A DNA stretch of 45,882 nt. Origin: Bacteroidia bacterium. Lineage in GTDB: Bacteria > Bacteroidota > Bacteroidia > Bacteroidales > GWA2-32-17. Of the stretch, positions 23,742 through 32,509 are shown piece by piece. The notes under the pieces are model-generated. The model ran no database searches, had not been told where the DNA came from, and saw only the letters and a list, made by a program, of their open reading frames with translations. The stretch covers positions 1-45,882 of the forward strand of contig JACREQ010000020.1 of assembly GCA_016218155.1 (NCBI GenBank), written 5' to 3'. A program made the translations under genes and the position numbers. Numbering within the stretch: the stretch's first letter is position 1; each line of letters starts with the position of its first letter.

Positions 23742-23749
23742 TAATTTTG
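23742..23749 (+). promoter_or_regulatory. Putative -7 element of the moxR/bat operon
   Basis: TAATTTTG matches TAnnTTTG, 48 bases before the moxR ATG, in the divergent truA-moxR intergenic region. A -33 TTTG is not obvious, so confidence is limited. Confidence 0.4.
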
Positions 23750-23797
23750 GTGAATAATTTTTAACAGAAAAACAAGACAAGAAAAAATTAAATAATT

Positions 23798-24793
23798 ATG
23801 AGTGTAACAGTTGACATTAAGGAACTTAACGAAAGAATACAACAAGAGAGTGCTTTCGTTGATTTAATTAACATGGAAATGAGTAAAGTGATTGTAGGGC
23901 AAAAGCATTTAATTGAAAGCCTTATGATATGTTTATTGTCTAATGGTCATGTTTTACTTGAAGGAGTTCCGGGATTAGCAAAAACACTTGCAATAAACAC
24001 ACTTGCAAATACCATTGATGCAAAATTCAGTCGTATTCAGTTTACTCCTGACCTTTTACCTGCCGATCTTATTGGAACTATGATTTATAGTCAGAAACAG
24101 GAAACATTTATTGTAAAAAAAGGACCTATATTCAGTAACTTTATTCTTGCAGATGAAATTAACCGTTCTCCTGCAAAAGTTCAGAGTGCTTTGTTAGAGG
24201 CAATGCAAGAGCGTCAGGTAACAATTGGCGAACAATCATATAAACTTGACGATCCTTTTATGGTTCTTGCAACACAAAACCCTATTGAACAGGAAGGAAC
24301 CTATCCTTTACCAGAAGCACAACTCGACCGTTTTATGTTAAAGGTAATTATTACATATCCAAAAAAAGAAGAAGAACAATTAATTGTTCGCCAGAATCTT
24401 TCAAAACTTTTCCCGATTGCTAATGCAGTATTAAAAACAAAAGACATAATAAAAGCTCGTGATGTAGTTAAAGATGTTTACATGGACGAGAAAATTGAGC
24501 GATATATTCTGGATATTGTTTTTGCTACCCGCTTTCCTCAGGATTATAATTTAGAGAAATTCAAATCAATGATAAATTATGGAGCATCACCACGTGCAAG
24601 TATATATTTAGCATCTGCAGCAAAAGCATTTGCATTTATCAAGCGTCGTGGTTATGTAATTCCTGAAGATATTCGTGCAGTTTGTCATGATGTACTACGC
24701 CATCGTATAGGACTGACTTACGAAGCAGAAGCAGAAAACATAACAACAACAGATATTATTAATGAAATTCTTAATACTGTTGAAGTACCTTAA
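23798..24793 (+). CDS. moxR: MoxR-family AAA+ ATPase
   Basis: The 331-residue AAA+ protein has Walker A GVPGLAKT (56-63), Walker B/sensor region FILADEINRSPAKVQSALLE, sensor I ATQNPIEQEGTYPLPEAQLD and the MoxR-typical C-terminal lid GASPRASIYLASAAKAFAFI. MoxR ATPases act with DUF58 and VWA proteins as chaperone-like complexes. It is the first gene of a nine-gene rightward operon including DUF58 and batA to batE, the arrangement known as the Bacteroides aerotolerance operon. Cytoplasmic, with MIDAS-domain proteins in the membrane as probable partners. Confidence 0.95.
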   Translation: MSVTVDIKELNERIQQESAFVDLINMEMSKVIVGQKHLIESLMICLLSNGHVLLEGVPGLAKTLAINTLANTIDAKFSRIQFTPDLLPADLIGTMIYSQKQETFIVKKGPIFSNFILADEINRSPAKVQSALLEAMQERQVTIGEQSYKLDDPFMVLATQNPIEQEGTYPLPEAQLDRFMLKVIITYPKKEEEQLIVRQNLSKLFPIANAVLKTKDIIKARDVVKDVYMDEKIERYILDIVFATRFPQDYNLEKFKSMINYGASPRASIYLASAAKAFAFIKRRGYVIPEDIRAVCHDVLRHRIGLTYEAEAENITTTDIINEILNTVEVP

Positions 24794-24802
24794 TATAATA
24801 TT

Positions 24803-25216
24803 ATGAAAAATAACCTAAACATTACTATTCTACTATTCATCACATTCTTTTTAAATCTTACTTTAAGTGCTCAAAATATGGTTGGATTATCTAAGGATGA
24901 AGTGCAAAAACAAATGAATAAAAATTTCACAAAATTTGCAGCAAATTCATTTGGAATCAGTACTAATATCAACACTCTTAAATATGTTGATTCAAAAACT
25001 GACAGAACTCTAATCTTTTATTTTGGCAAAGATAACAAATGTCAATATTCAAAAATGATAGAAGACATGGATGTTATTGATACAAGAATTAAAGAATTTA
25101 ATACCAAATTTAAACCAGCCGGGAATTTGCAATGGATTGAAACCAAAAACGGAAAAAACTATAAAATTAAAATAGAAAAAGAAGAATATATTTTTAACGT
25201 TATTATCTCTGATTAA
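24803..25216 (+). CDS. Small secreted protein of unknown function inside the bat operon
   Basis: The 137-residue product starts with a clear signal peptide (hydrophobic NITILLFITFFLNLTLSAQN, residues 4-23), so it should be periplasmic. The mature part contains MVGLSKDEVQKQMNKNF and NTLKYVDSKTDRTLIFYFGK, resembling a small alpha/beta fold, but I do not recognise a family. It lies 9 bases after moxR and 11 before the DUF58 gene, so it is co-transcribed. The usual arrangement places DUF58 straight after moxR, so this is an insertion, or a lineage-specific component that may interact with BatD or the VWA domains. Confidence 0.85.
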   Translation: MKNNLNITILLFITFFLNLTLSAQNMVGLSKDEVQKQMNKNFTKFAANSFGISTNINTLKYVDSKTDRTLIFYFGKDNKCQYSKMIEDMDVIDTRIKEFNTKFKPAGNLQWIETKNGKNYKIKIEKEEYIFNVIISD

Positions 25217-25227
25217 TTTTTTGAAAA

Positions 25228-26100
25228 GTGGAAGCTACTGATTTGTTGAAAAAAGTGAGGAAGATTGAGATTAAGACAAAAATGTTGTCTAATCAGGTGT
25301 TTGCAGGCGAATATCATAGCGCATTTAAAGGAAAAGGGATGACTTTTAGTGAAGTCAGAGAGTATCAGTTTGGCGATGATATAAGAAATATTGACTGGAA
25401 TGTTACTGCAAGATTCAATCACCCTTATGTAAAAATATATGAAGAAGAAAGAGAGTTAACCGTAATGCTTTTGGTTGATGTTAGCGGATCAAAAGATTTT
25501 GGAACACAAGGTCAGTTAAAAAAGAATCTTATGGCTGAACTATGTGCTGTACTTTCCTTCTCTGCAATTTATAACAATGATAAAATTGGAATTATTTTTT
25601 TCTCGGATAAAGTCGAAAAATTTATTCCACCTCAAAAAGGGAAAAAACATATACTTAGAATTATCAGCGAACTGTTAAACTTTAAAGCACAAAATCAAGG
25701 AACTAATATTGGTGAGGCCATCAGATTTTTTACTAATGTTACAAAAAAACGTAGCACTGCCTTTATCATCTCTGACTTTATTGATAATGGTTTCGAAGAA
25801 GCAGTAAAAATCTCAAGCCGAAAACATGATTTAATCGCACTTCGTGTTTTTGATGAAAGAGAAACCAATATGCCATCAATTGGTTTAGCTTGTTTTAAAG
25901 ATGCCGAAACCAATGAAATTCGCTGGGTTGATACATCTAGCAGTACTGTTCGTAACAATTATAAAAGCTGGTGGATTCAAAAAGATAAAGCACTTAACGA
26001 AATCTTTTTAAAATATGGAATTGATTCCTTAAAATTAAAAACCGATCAGGATTACGTTAAACCATTAATGAATCTGTTTAAAAGAAGGATTAATAAATAG
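25228..26100 (+). CDS. DUF58 protein of the MoxR/Bat complex (GTG start)
   Basis: The 290-residue protein has the DUF58 signature GEYHSAFKGKGMTFSEVREY and DDIRNIDWNVTARFNHPYVK (about 27-68), followed by a VWA-like region with MLLVDVSGSKDFG (about 80-92). DUF58 proteins are cytoplasmic or membrane-associated partners of MoxR ATPases. The initiation codon is GTG at 25,228: a TGA lies two codons upstream and the next in-frame ATG (codon 19) would cut off the conserved LLKKVRKIEIKTK segment, so GTG is well supported. Spacing to both neighbours is 11 bases. Confidence 0.93.
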   Translation: MEATDLLKKVRKIEIKTKMLSNQVFAGEYHSAFKGKGMTFSEVREYQFGDDIRNIDWNVTARFNHPYVKIYEEERELTVMLLVDVSGSKDFGTQGQLKKNLMAELCAVLSFSAIYNNDKIGIIFFSDKVEKFIPPQKGKKHILRIISELLNFKAQNQGTNIGEAIRFFTNVTKKRSTAFIISDFIDNGFEEAVKISSRKHDLIALRVFDERETNMPSIGLACFKDAETNEIRWVDTSSSTVRNNYKSWWIQKDKALNEIFLKYGIDSLKLKTDQDYVKPLMNLFKRRINK

Positions 26101-26111
26101 AAGTTGATAAA

Positions 26112-27101
26112 ATGAGAAGGATTCTTTTATTTGGAACATTGTTTATAATTTTTCCTGCAATTGTTTTCTCACAAATGATGACAATTGAGGCAAAACTCGA
26201 TTCTAATAAATTCTTAATTGGTGATCAGATAAAACTTCATCTATTGGTTACAAAACCTAAAAGTGCTAACCTCAACTTTCCTGTATTACCGGATAGTTTA
26301 GCTGGAGGAGTTGAAATTATTGAAAGATTTAAAACCGATACAATTAGTAAAAACGGAGATTTAATTAAACTGGATCAATCCTATTTAATAACTTCATTTG
26401 ATAGTGGAAAACATGCCATACCTCCTATACCATTTGAATTTTTACGAGATACTATAGTTGACACTCTCTTCACCGACTCTGTTTTCTTTTATGTTAACAC
26501 CTTGCAGGTTGACACTACAAGAAAAACTATTTATGACATAAAAGCTCCAATTGACGAGCCTTTTAGCATAATGGAAATTTTAGGTTACATTATTTGGGGA
26601 TTAGCCGGACTAATTGTCATTTTACTGGCATATTACGCTTACCGCAAATTCAGGAAAAAAGAACCATTAATTAAAATACCTCAAAAACCAGCTGAACTAC
26701 CTCATGTAATTGCTTTAAGAGAGTTAGATAAATTAAAAGAGAAAAAATTATGGCAAAATAATTTAATTAAAAAATACCATACCGAACTTACCGATATAAT
26801 CAGAAAATATATTGAAGCAAGATTTTTTATCCCTGCAATGGAAATGACAAGTTATGAAATTATCGAAGCTTTAGAACACGAAAAATATCTTTCAGGTGAG
26901 AACCATTCTGGATTGCGCCAGCTTCTTACACTTGCAGATTTTGTAAAATTCGCAAAAGCTCAGCCATTGCCTGATGAAAATGATTTAAGTATTAGACATG
27001 CATATCAGTTTGTAAATGAAACAAAACTTATTGAAAAAATACAGGAAGTAATAAGTCCTGAGAAACCAATAGAAGAAACGAAAGGAGGTACAAATGCCTA
27101 A
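26112..27101 (+). CDS. Membrane-anchored BatD-like protein of the aerotolerance operon
   Basis: This 329-residue protein has a signal peptide (RRILLFGTLFIIFPAIVFSQ), an extracytoplasmic beta-sandwich resembling the BatD/oxygen-tolerance repeats (TIEAKLDSNKFLIGDQIKLH), one transmembrane helix near 155-177 (LGYIIWGLAGLIVILLAYYA) and a cytoplasmic helical domain rich in Lys. In related operons this position is held by a hypothetical protein preceding batA, sometimes compared with DUF4381. The end overlaps the batA start by 8 bases. It likely joins the membrane complex of BatA and BatB; its exact role is not known. Confidence 0.85.
   Translation: MRRILLFGTLFIIFPAIVFSQMMTIEAKLDSNKFLIGDQIKLHLLVTKPKSANLNFPVLPDSLAGGVEIIERFKTDTISKNGDLIKLDQSYLITSFDSGKHAIPPIPFEFLRDTIVDTLFTDSVFFYVNTLQVDTTRKTIYDIKAPIDEPFSIMEILGYIIWGLAGLIVILLAYYAYRKFRKKEPLIKIPQKPAELPHVIALRELDKLKEKKLWQNNLIKKYHTELTDIIRKYIEARFFIPAMEMTSYEIIEALEHEKYLSGENHSGLRQLLTLADFVKFAKAQPLPDENDLSIRHAYQFVNETKLIEKIQEVISPEKPIEETKGGTNA
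27081..27089 (+). promoter_or_regulatory. Consensus Shine-Dalgarno before batA
   Basis: AAAGGAGGT stands 4 bases before the batA ATG, inside the last codons of the preceding gene. Strong Shine-Dalgarno sequences are unusual in Bacteroidota, where initiation rarely depends on them. Confidence 0.6.
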
Positions 27102-28086
27102 CTACGTTTTTGCAAATCCGGGATATTTATTATTACTTGTACTAATTATTCCAGTAATAGTATGGTATATATTTAAACAGAAAAAATCTGTTCCAACTAT
27201 ACAGTTATCAACACTACAAGGCTTTGGTGAGAAAAGAGTTTCTTTCAGAAACATTTTAAAACATGTTTTATTTGGATTCAGAATTTTATGTTTTTCATTT
27301 TTAATTCTTGCACTTGCTCGCCCACAATCTACAAATAGTTGGCAAAATGTTTCTACCGAAGGTATAGATATTATAATATCATTAGATATTTCTGGTAGTA
27401 TGTTAGCTCAGGATTTTAAACCAGACAGATTAGAAGCAAGTAAAAGCATCGCTGCAGAATTTATCAATAGTCGTCCAAATGATAGAATGGGACTTGTTGT
27501 ATTTAGTGGAAAAAGTTTTACTCAATGCCCTCTAACAACCGACCATGCTGTTCTTATAAATTTATTTAAAGGAATAAAATTCGGTTTAATTGATGATGGC
27601 ACTGCAATAGGTGAAGGAATTGCAACTGCTGTTAACAGAATTAAAAACAGTAATGCCAAAAGTAAAACTATTATTCTGCTTACAGATGGAGTAAATAATG
27701 CAGGTTCGATAGCACCTGTTACTGCTGCCGAAATTGCTAAAACATATGGAATACGAATTTACACTATTGGTGTTGGAACTTTAGGTCAAGCTCCTTATCC
27801 ATTTCAAACACCTTTTGGCACTCAAATTCAAATGATGAATGTTGAAATTGATGAACCAGTGCTAAAACAAATTGCTAAAATGACAGATGGTAAATATTTT
27901 CGTGCTACAAATAATGAGAAATTACGCGAAATTTATAAAGAAATTGATAAGCTTGAAAAAACAAAAATTGCTATAAAAGAATATAGAAAACATAAAGAAG
28001 AATTTTTTCCATTTTTATTAATTGCTTCACTTTTATTCTTCTTTGAATTGATTTTTAAATTAACATTATTGAAAAAAATACCATAA
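27094..28086 (+). CDS. batA: BatA, VWA-domain aerotolerance protein
   Basis: The 330-residue protein has an N-terminal transmembrane helix (YLLLLVLIIPVIVWYIF), a second hydrophobic helix near 61-75, a von Willebrand A domain and a C-terminal membrane helix (FFPFLLIASLLFFFELIF). The VWA MIDAS motif is complete: DISGSM (98-103), a threonine in QCPLTTD and LLTDGVNNAG. BatA and BatB form a membrane complex in Bacteroides thought to help cells survive oxygen exposure. It is followed by batB one base after its stop codon. Confidence 0.94.
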   Translation: MPNYVFANPGYLLLLVLIIPVIVWYIFKQKKSVPTIQLSTLQGFGEKRVSFRNILKHVLFGFRILCFSFLILALARPQSTNSWQNVSTEGIDIIISLDISGSMLAQDFKPDRLEASKSIAAEFINSRPNDRMGLVVFSGKSFTQCPLTTDHAVLINLFKGIKFGLIDDGTAIGEGIATAVNRIKNSNAKSKTIILLTDGVNNAGSIAPVTAAEIAKTYGIRIYTIGVGTLGQAPYPFQTPFGTQIQMMNVEIDEPVLKQIAKMTDGKYFRATNNEKLREIYKEIDKLEKTKIAIKEYRKHKEEFFPFLLIASLLFFFELIFKLTLLKKIP

Positions 28087-28087
28087 T

Positions 28088-29131
28088 ATGTTTAAGTTCG
28101 GTCACCCTGAAGTTTTGTATGGATTGCTTGCAGTTGCGCTGTTTGCAGGGTTATTTGTGCTAAATATATTTTTACGCAAAAAAGCTCTGAATAAATTCGG
28201 ACAAAACTCGCTTATTAAATTTCTAATGCCTGATGTTGCTGGATGGCGAAGAAATTTAAAATTTATTCTTTTAATGGTCGCTTATGTATCCATTGTTTTT
28301 GGGTTAAGCGATCCTATGGTTGGCAGCAAATTGGATAATGTTAAACGCAAAGGTGTTGAGCTTGTTATTGCTCTTGATGTTTCTAACAGTATGTTAGCCG
28401 AAGATGTTTATCCAAGCAGACTGGAAGCATCTAAAATGGCAATTGAAAAATTAGTAGATAAATTAAGTAATGATAAAATCGGATTAATTGTTTTTGCCGG
28501 CGATGCATTTACACAATTACCCTTAACTGCCGATTATGTTTCAGCAAAAATGTTTCTTGAAGGCATATCAACTCAATCTGTTCCGATACAAGGCACAGAC
28601 ATTGGCAAAGCTATAGAAACAGGAATGAAATCGTTTAGCTCAATTGAAGGCGAAAAAAATAAAGTGCTCGTTATTATTTCTGATGGAGAAAATCATGAAG
28701 AAGGTGTTAATGAATTAGCTGCTGAAGCAGCAAAAAAAGGAATAATAATTCATACTATTGGAATGGGCCAACCACAGGGTGCACCAATTCCTATTACTGG
28801 AAAGTTCGGCAAACAAGATTTTAAGACAGATAAACAAGGTGCAATAATTATTACAAAAACAAATGATGCACTACTTGGACAAATTGCTTCAGCTGGTGGC
28901 GGTGTTTATGTTAGAGCAACAAACTCCCTTACAGTATTAAATGAAATTTTTGACAAGATTGATAAAATGAATAAAAAAGAAATAGAATCACAAATATTTT
29001 CAGATTACGAGCATCAATATCAATACTTTATTGCATTTGCAATTCTTTTATTATTAGCTGATTTTATGCTGATTGAAAGAAAAAGCAAAAGATTAAAAAA
29101 CATTAATTTATTTAATAAAGTAGCATTATGA
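28088..29131 (+). CDS. batB: BatB, VWA-domain aerotolerance protein
   Basis: This 347-residue paralogue of BatA has transmembrane segments at about 10-29 and 57-74, then a VWA domain and a C-terminal helix (YFIAFAILLLLADFMLI). The MIDAS first motif is DVSNSM (97-102), Asn replacing the usual Gly, with the later TADY and IISDGENHEEG segments present. Asp-x-Ser-x-Ser is retained, so metal binding should be possible. The stop overlaps the batC start by 4 bases, and tight coupling agrees with a BatA-BatB-BatC complex. Confidence 0.94.
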   Translation: MFKFGHPEVLYGLLAVALFAGLFVLNIFLRKKALNKFGQNSLIKFLMPDVAGWRRNLKFILLMVAYVSIVFGLSDPMVGSKLDNVKRKGVELVIALDVSNSMLAEDVYPSRLEASKMAIEKLVDKLSNDKIGLIVFAGDAFTQLPLTADYVSAKMFLEGISTQSVPIQGTDIGKAIETGMKSFSSIEGEKNKVLVIISDGENHEEGVNELAAEAAKKGIIIHTIGMGQPQGAPIPITGKFGKQDFKTDKQGAIIITKTNDALLGQIASAGGGVYVRATNSLTVLNEIFDKIDKMNKKEIESQIFSDYEHQYQYFIAFAILLLLADFMLIERKSKRLKNINLFNKVAL

Positions 29132-29817
29132 GAATAACATTATACATATTAATTGCATTCACCCTGTTTACAATTAACTCTTTAGCACAAACTGATAAAA
29201 AACAAATTAGAGAAGGTAATAAGTTTTATAACAATAAAAAATTCAGAGAATCTGAGGTTGCATACCAAAAAGCATTAAAAAAAGACCCGAAATCTTTTAA
29301 AGCAGGTTTTAACCTTGGTGATGCTTTATATAAGCAGGAAAAATTTGATGAAGCTACAAAACAATTTACAGAAGTTAGTTCAAAATCTGGCGATAAAACA
29401 AATTCATCAAAAGCTTTTCATAATCTAGGCAACTCATATTTATTACAAAATAAATTCGATGAAAGTATTAATGCATATAAAAATGCATTAAGGAATAATC
29501 CTAATGATAAAGCTACAAAATATAACCTTGCTTATGCTCAGGCAATGAAGAAAAAGCAAGAACAACAACAGCAGCAACAGCAACAGCAAAACAAAGAACA
29601 ACAAAACAAAGAGCAACAGCAGCAGCAAAAACAACAAGAACAGAATAAAGACGACAAAAAGAAAGACGAACAACAACAACCAAAAGATCAACAAATGTCA
29701 AAAGAAGATGCTGATAGAATGTTGCAGGCTTTGCAGGACGAAGAAAAAAACACTCAGGAAAAAGCAAAGAAAATTCAGGCACAGCAAGGAAGAAAAAATG
29801 TTGAGAAAGATTGGTAA
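29128..29817 (+). CDS. batC: BatC, TPR protein with Gln-rich tail
   Basis: A signal peptide (RITLYILIAFTLFTINSLAQ) precedes about three TPR units (residues 25-135, e.g. GNKFYNNKKFRESEVAYQKA, FHNLGNSYLLQNKFDESINA). Then comes a striking low-complexity tail of Gln, Lys and Glu (about 150-195), ending EKNTQEKAKKIQAQQGRKNV. BatC homologues carry the same kind of tail. It acts as a periplasmic scaffold for the Bat complex. The tail's repetitive codons (CAA/CAG/AAA) produce several spurious open frames on the opposite strand. Confidence 0.92.
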   Translation: MRITLYILIAFTLFTINSLAQTDKKQIREGNKFYNNKKFRESEVAYQKALKKDPKSFKAGFNLGDALYKQEKFDEATKQFTEVSSKSGDKTNSSKAFHNLGNSYLLQNKFDESINAYKNALRNNPNDKATKYNLAYAQAMKKKQEQQQQQQQQQNKEQQNKEQQQQQKQQEQNKDDKKKDEQQQPKDQQMSKEDADRMLQALQDEEKNTQEKAKKIQAQQGRKNVEKDW

Positions 29818-29922
29818 ATTAAATAAAGTAAAAAGTTTAAAGTAAAACATCAAACAATGAACATAGAACAATTAACATCAAACCAATAACATCAAACATA
29901 GAATTAAAAGTCAATTATAAAA
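29818..29922. repeat. Short direct repeats between batC and batD
   Basis: The 10-mer AACATCAAAC occurs at 29,846, 29,874 and 29,888 within a 105-base gap that is the longest inside the bat operon. The gap may be a slippage-generated spacer; no promoter is obvious. Confidence 0.6.
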
Positions 29923-31752
29923 ATGGTTAAATTAAAATCACATATTACATTATTAATAATATTGTTTATTCTCATAACAACTTATTTTAGTTATGCACAG
30001 GAAGTTCAGTTTACTGCTGCAACCAAAAGTTTTGTTACAGTTGGAGAGCAATTTAGGGTAATGTTTTCTGTTAATGCTAAAGCAACAACTCTAAAGCCAC
30101 CATCAATGGAAGGTTTTACAGTATTAATGGGACCAAGCACTTCGACTAGCAGTAATATTCAGGTAATTAACGGACAAGTTTCTCAATCCGTAAATTATTC
30201 TTATACATTTGTATTGCAAGCTACAAAAGAAGGAAAATACACATTTGAACCTGCTGAAGTTATTGTAGATGGTAAAACATATAAATCAAATGCATTAACT
30301 ATTGAAGTTTTAAAAGGAAATCCGAATAACAATCAACAGGGAAATCAGAATCAAAATCAGACAAATAATACCGGTACTGTTTCTAATGATGACATATTTG
30401 TTAGAGTTAATTTAAACAAAACAAATGTTACACAAGGTGAACAAATTGTTGCTACCATTTCAATATATACTAGATTAAATCTTGTAGGTTTTGAAGATAT
30501 GAAATTTCCTTCATTCAAAGGATTCTGGAGCGATGATCTGGAAAATCCCACACAGGTAAATTTAAAACAAGAAAAATATAATGGAACTGTTTATCAGGTG
30601 GGAGTTCTTAAAAAGACTTTATTAACACCTCAGCATGCAGGAGATATTGTTATAGACCCATATGAATTAACCTGCGTTGTCCAACAAAAAGTAAATAGAA
30701 GTCGCCAAAGTTTTTTTGATGATTTTTTTGGAAGCTATCAAAATATTAAAAAGAAGCTTGTCAGTCCTGCTGTTACAGTTCATGTAAAAGGATTACCAGG
30801 AAATAAACCTGCTGGTTTTAGCGGTGCTGTAGGTAGTTTTAAATTAGAAGCAACATTAGATAATAAAAATCCGAAAACAAATGAAGCTATTTCTTATTCT
30901 TTAAAATTGTCTGGAAACGGTAATTTAAAACTAGCCGAAGTTCCTAAAATCAATTTCCCTTCAGACTTTGAACAATATGATCCAAAAACTACAAATAATG
31001 TGTCTCCTTCTGCTGCCGGCACATCGGGTTCCAAAATAATTAATTACTTATTAATACCAAGGCATCCAGGTGAATATAAAATACCTTCAGTAAATTTCAG
31101 TTACTACGACTTAACCAGTCAGAGCTATAAAACTCTTGAAACACCTGAATTCACAGTAAATGTAGATAAAGACACTAGCGCATCGTCACAATCTGCAATA
31201 GTTTCTGAGTTTACAAAAGAAGATGTTAAATTTTTAGGATCAGATATTCATTATATCAAACCAGTAATAAACGATCTTAAAGAAAAAAATAAATATTTAA
31301 TTTCTGAACCCACATTTTATTTATCTTATCCATTTGCAATGGGTTTATTTATTTTTCTGATTATCTGGAGAAGAAAACAAATAAAACAAAATGCAGATAT
31401 AGCTGCAACAAAGAACAGAAAAGCCAATAGTGTTGCTAAAAAGAGACTTATACTTGCCAGTAAATACTTAAAAGAAAATAATAAAGATTTATTCTACGAA
31501 GAACTTTCACGTGCATTATGGGGTTATATAAGCGATAAACTTATTATTCCTGTTGCAGAGCTGTCTAAAGATAAAGCAAACGAAGAACTTCAAAAGAAAA
31601 ATATTTCAACAGAAACTATTTCTCAAATAAACGGAATTATTGATAATTGTGAGTTTGCAAGATATTCCCCTGTATCAGACAATACACAAATGAACGATAT
31701 TTATAACAACGCAACAGAACTAATTGGCAAACTCGAACAAAACCTTAGATAA
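29923..31752 (+). CDS. batD: BatD, oxygen-tolerance beta-sandwich protein
   Basis: The 609-residue protein has a signal peptide (hydrophobic ITLLIILFILITTYFSYAQE) and a BatD region of several beta-sandwich modules (QFTAATKSFVTVGEQFRVMF; FVRVNLNKTNVTQGEQIVAT; FKLEATLDNKNPKTNEAISY). A transmembrane helix near 465-482 (YPFAMGLFIFLIIW) is followed by a cytoplasmic helical domain. It corresponds in length and layout to Bacteroides BatD. A poly-Asn/Gln linker (NPNNNQQGNQNQNQTNN) separates the first two modules. batE begins one base after its stop codon. Confidence 0.94.
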   Translation: MVKLKSHITLLIILFILITTYFSYAQEVQFTAATKSFVTVGEQFRVMFSVNAKATTLKPPSMEGFTVLMGPSTSTSSNIQVINGQVSQSVNYSYTFVLQATKEGKYTFEPAEVIVDGKTYKSNALTIEVLKGNPNNNQQGNQNQNQTNNTGTVSNDDIFVRVNLNKTNVTQGEQIVATISIYTRLNLVGFEDMKFPSFKGFWSDDLENPTQVNLKQEKYNGTVYQVGVLKKTLLTPQHAGDIVIDPYELTCVVQQKVNRSRQSFFDDFFGSYQNIKKKLVSPAVTVHVKGLPGNKPAGFSGAVGSFKLEATLDNKNPKTNEAISYSLKLSGNGNLKLAEVPKINFPSDFEQYDPKTTNNVSPSAAGTSGSKIINYLLIPRHPGEYKIPSVNFSYYDLTSQSYKTLETPEFTVNVDKDTSASSQSAIVSEFTKEDVKFLGSDIHYIKPVINDLKEKNKYLISEPTFYLSYPFAMGLFIFLIIWRRKQIKQNADIAATKNRKANSVAKKRLILASKYLKENNKDLFYEELSRALWGYISDKLIIPVAELSKDKANEELQKKNISTETISQINGIIDNCEFARYSPVSDNTQMNDIYNNATELIGKLEQNLR

Positions 31753-31753
31753 T

Positions 31754-32509
31754 ATGAAGAAGATTCTTATAATAATATTTACCGTTTTTGTTTCTTTTGG
31801 AAGCTTTGCTTTATCTACTACTGCTGCATTAGATTCTGCAACCTCAGCATATAAAAGAGGTGAATTTGAGAAATCGGTTAAAGTTTATGAAACCCTTCTT
31901 TCAGAAGGCATGGAGTCGGCAACATTATACTACAATTTAGGTAATTCATATTTCAGATTAAAAAATATTCCTCAGGCTATATTAAACTTTGAACGGGCAA
32001 AACTTCTCTCCCCTGAAGATGAAGATATAAATTTCAATTTAGCTCTTGCATCAGGTTTTATTGTAGATAAAGTAAATCCTATTCCAGAATTCTTCGTTTA
32101 TACATGGATAAAATCGGTAATAAATTTATTTACTGTCAATCAATGGTCAGTTATAAGTTTATCATTATTTATTATTTCTCTTTTGTTAATTATTACGTTC
32201 CTTTTTTCTGGTAAAGTTTCAATGAGAAAAATGTTTTTCTGGCTTGGTATATTATTCTTTTTAGTATCAGTATTATCAACCGTTATAGCTTTAAAAAGCC
32301 GTTCGTTTATTGTTAACCATAATGCAGCAATTGTTATGCAGGCTGTTTCTACTGCTAAGAGTTCGCCAAATGATAACAGCACCGACTTATTTATAATTCA
32401 CGAAGGAACAAAAGTCACAATAACCGAAGAACTCGATGACTGGACAGAAATAAAATTAGCAGATGGAAGTGTAGGCTGGATTAAATCAAAAGATATTGAA
32501 AAGATTTAA
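31754..32509 (+). CDS. batE: BatE, TPR plus SH3-like protein
   Basis: I begin at the ATG at 31,754 (MKKILIIIFTVFVSFGSFAL, a good signal peptide), just after the batD stop, rather than at 31,724 within batD; the product has 251 residues. Two TPR-like repeats (ATLYYNLGNSYFRLKNIPQA) are followed by two transmembrane helices (about 125-145 and 155-177) and a bacterial SH3 domain at the C-terminus (TKVTITEELDDWTEIKLADG, then WIKSKDIEKI). This is the BatE layout. Its stop codon overlaps that of the convergent gene 32,506-33,249 by 4 bases, so the operon ends without a visible terminator. Confidence 0.93.
   Translation: MKKILIIIFTVFVSFGSFALSTTAALDSATSAYKRGEFEKSVKVYETLLSEGMESATLYYNLGNSYFRLKNIPQAILNFERAKLLSPEDEDINFNLALASGFIVDKVNPIPEFFVYTWIKSVINLFTVNQWSVISLSLFIISLLLIITFLFSGKVSMRKMFFWLGILFFLVSVLSTVIALKSRSFIVNHNAAIVMQAVSTAKSSPNDNSTDLFIIHEGTKVTITEELDDWTEIKLADGSVGWIKSKDIEKI

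Noticed and set aside
29488-29782. Leftward open frames opposite batC
   Set aside because: They are shadows of the Gln/Lys-rich repeat codons in batC and give poly-Leu/Phe/Val strings.
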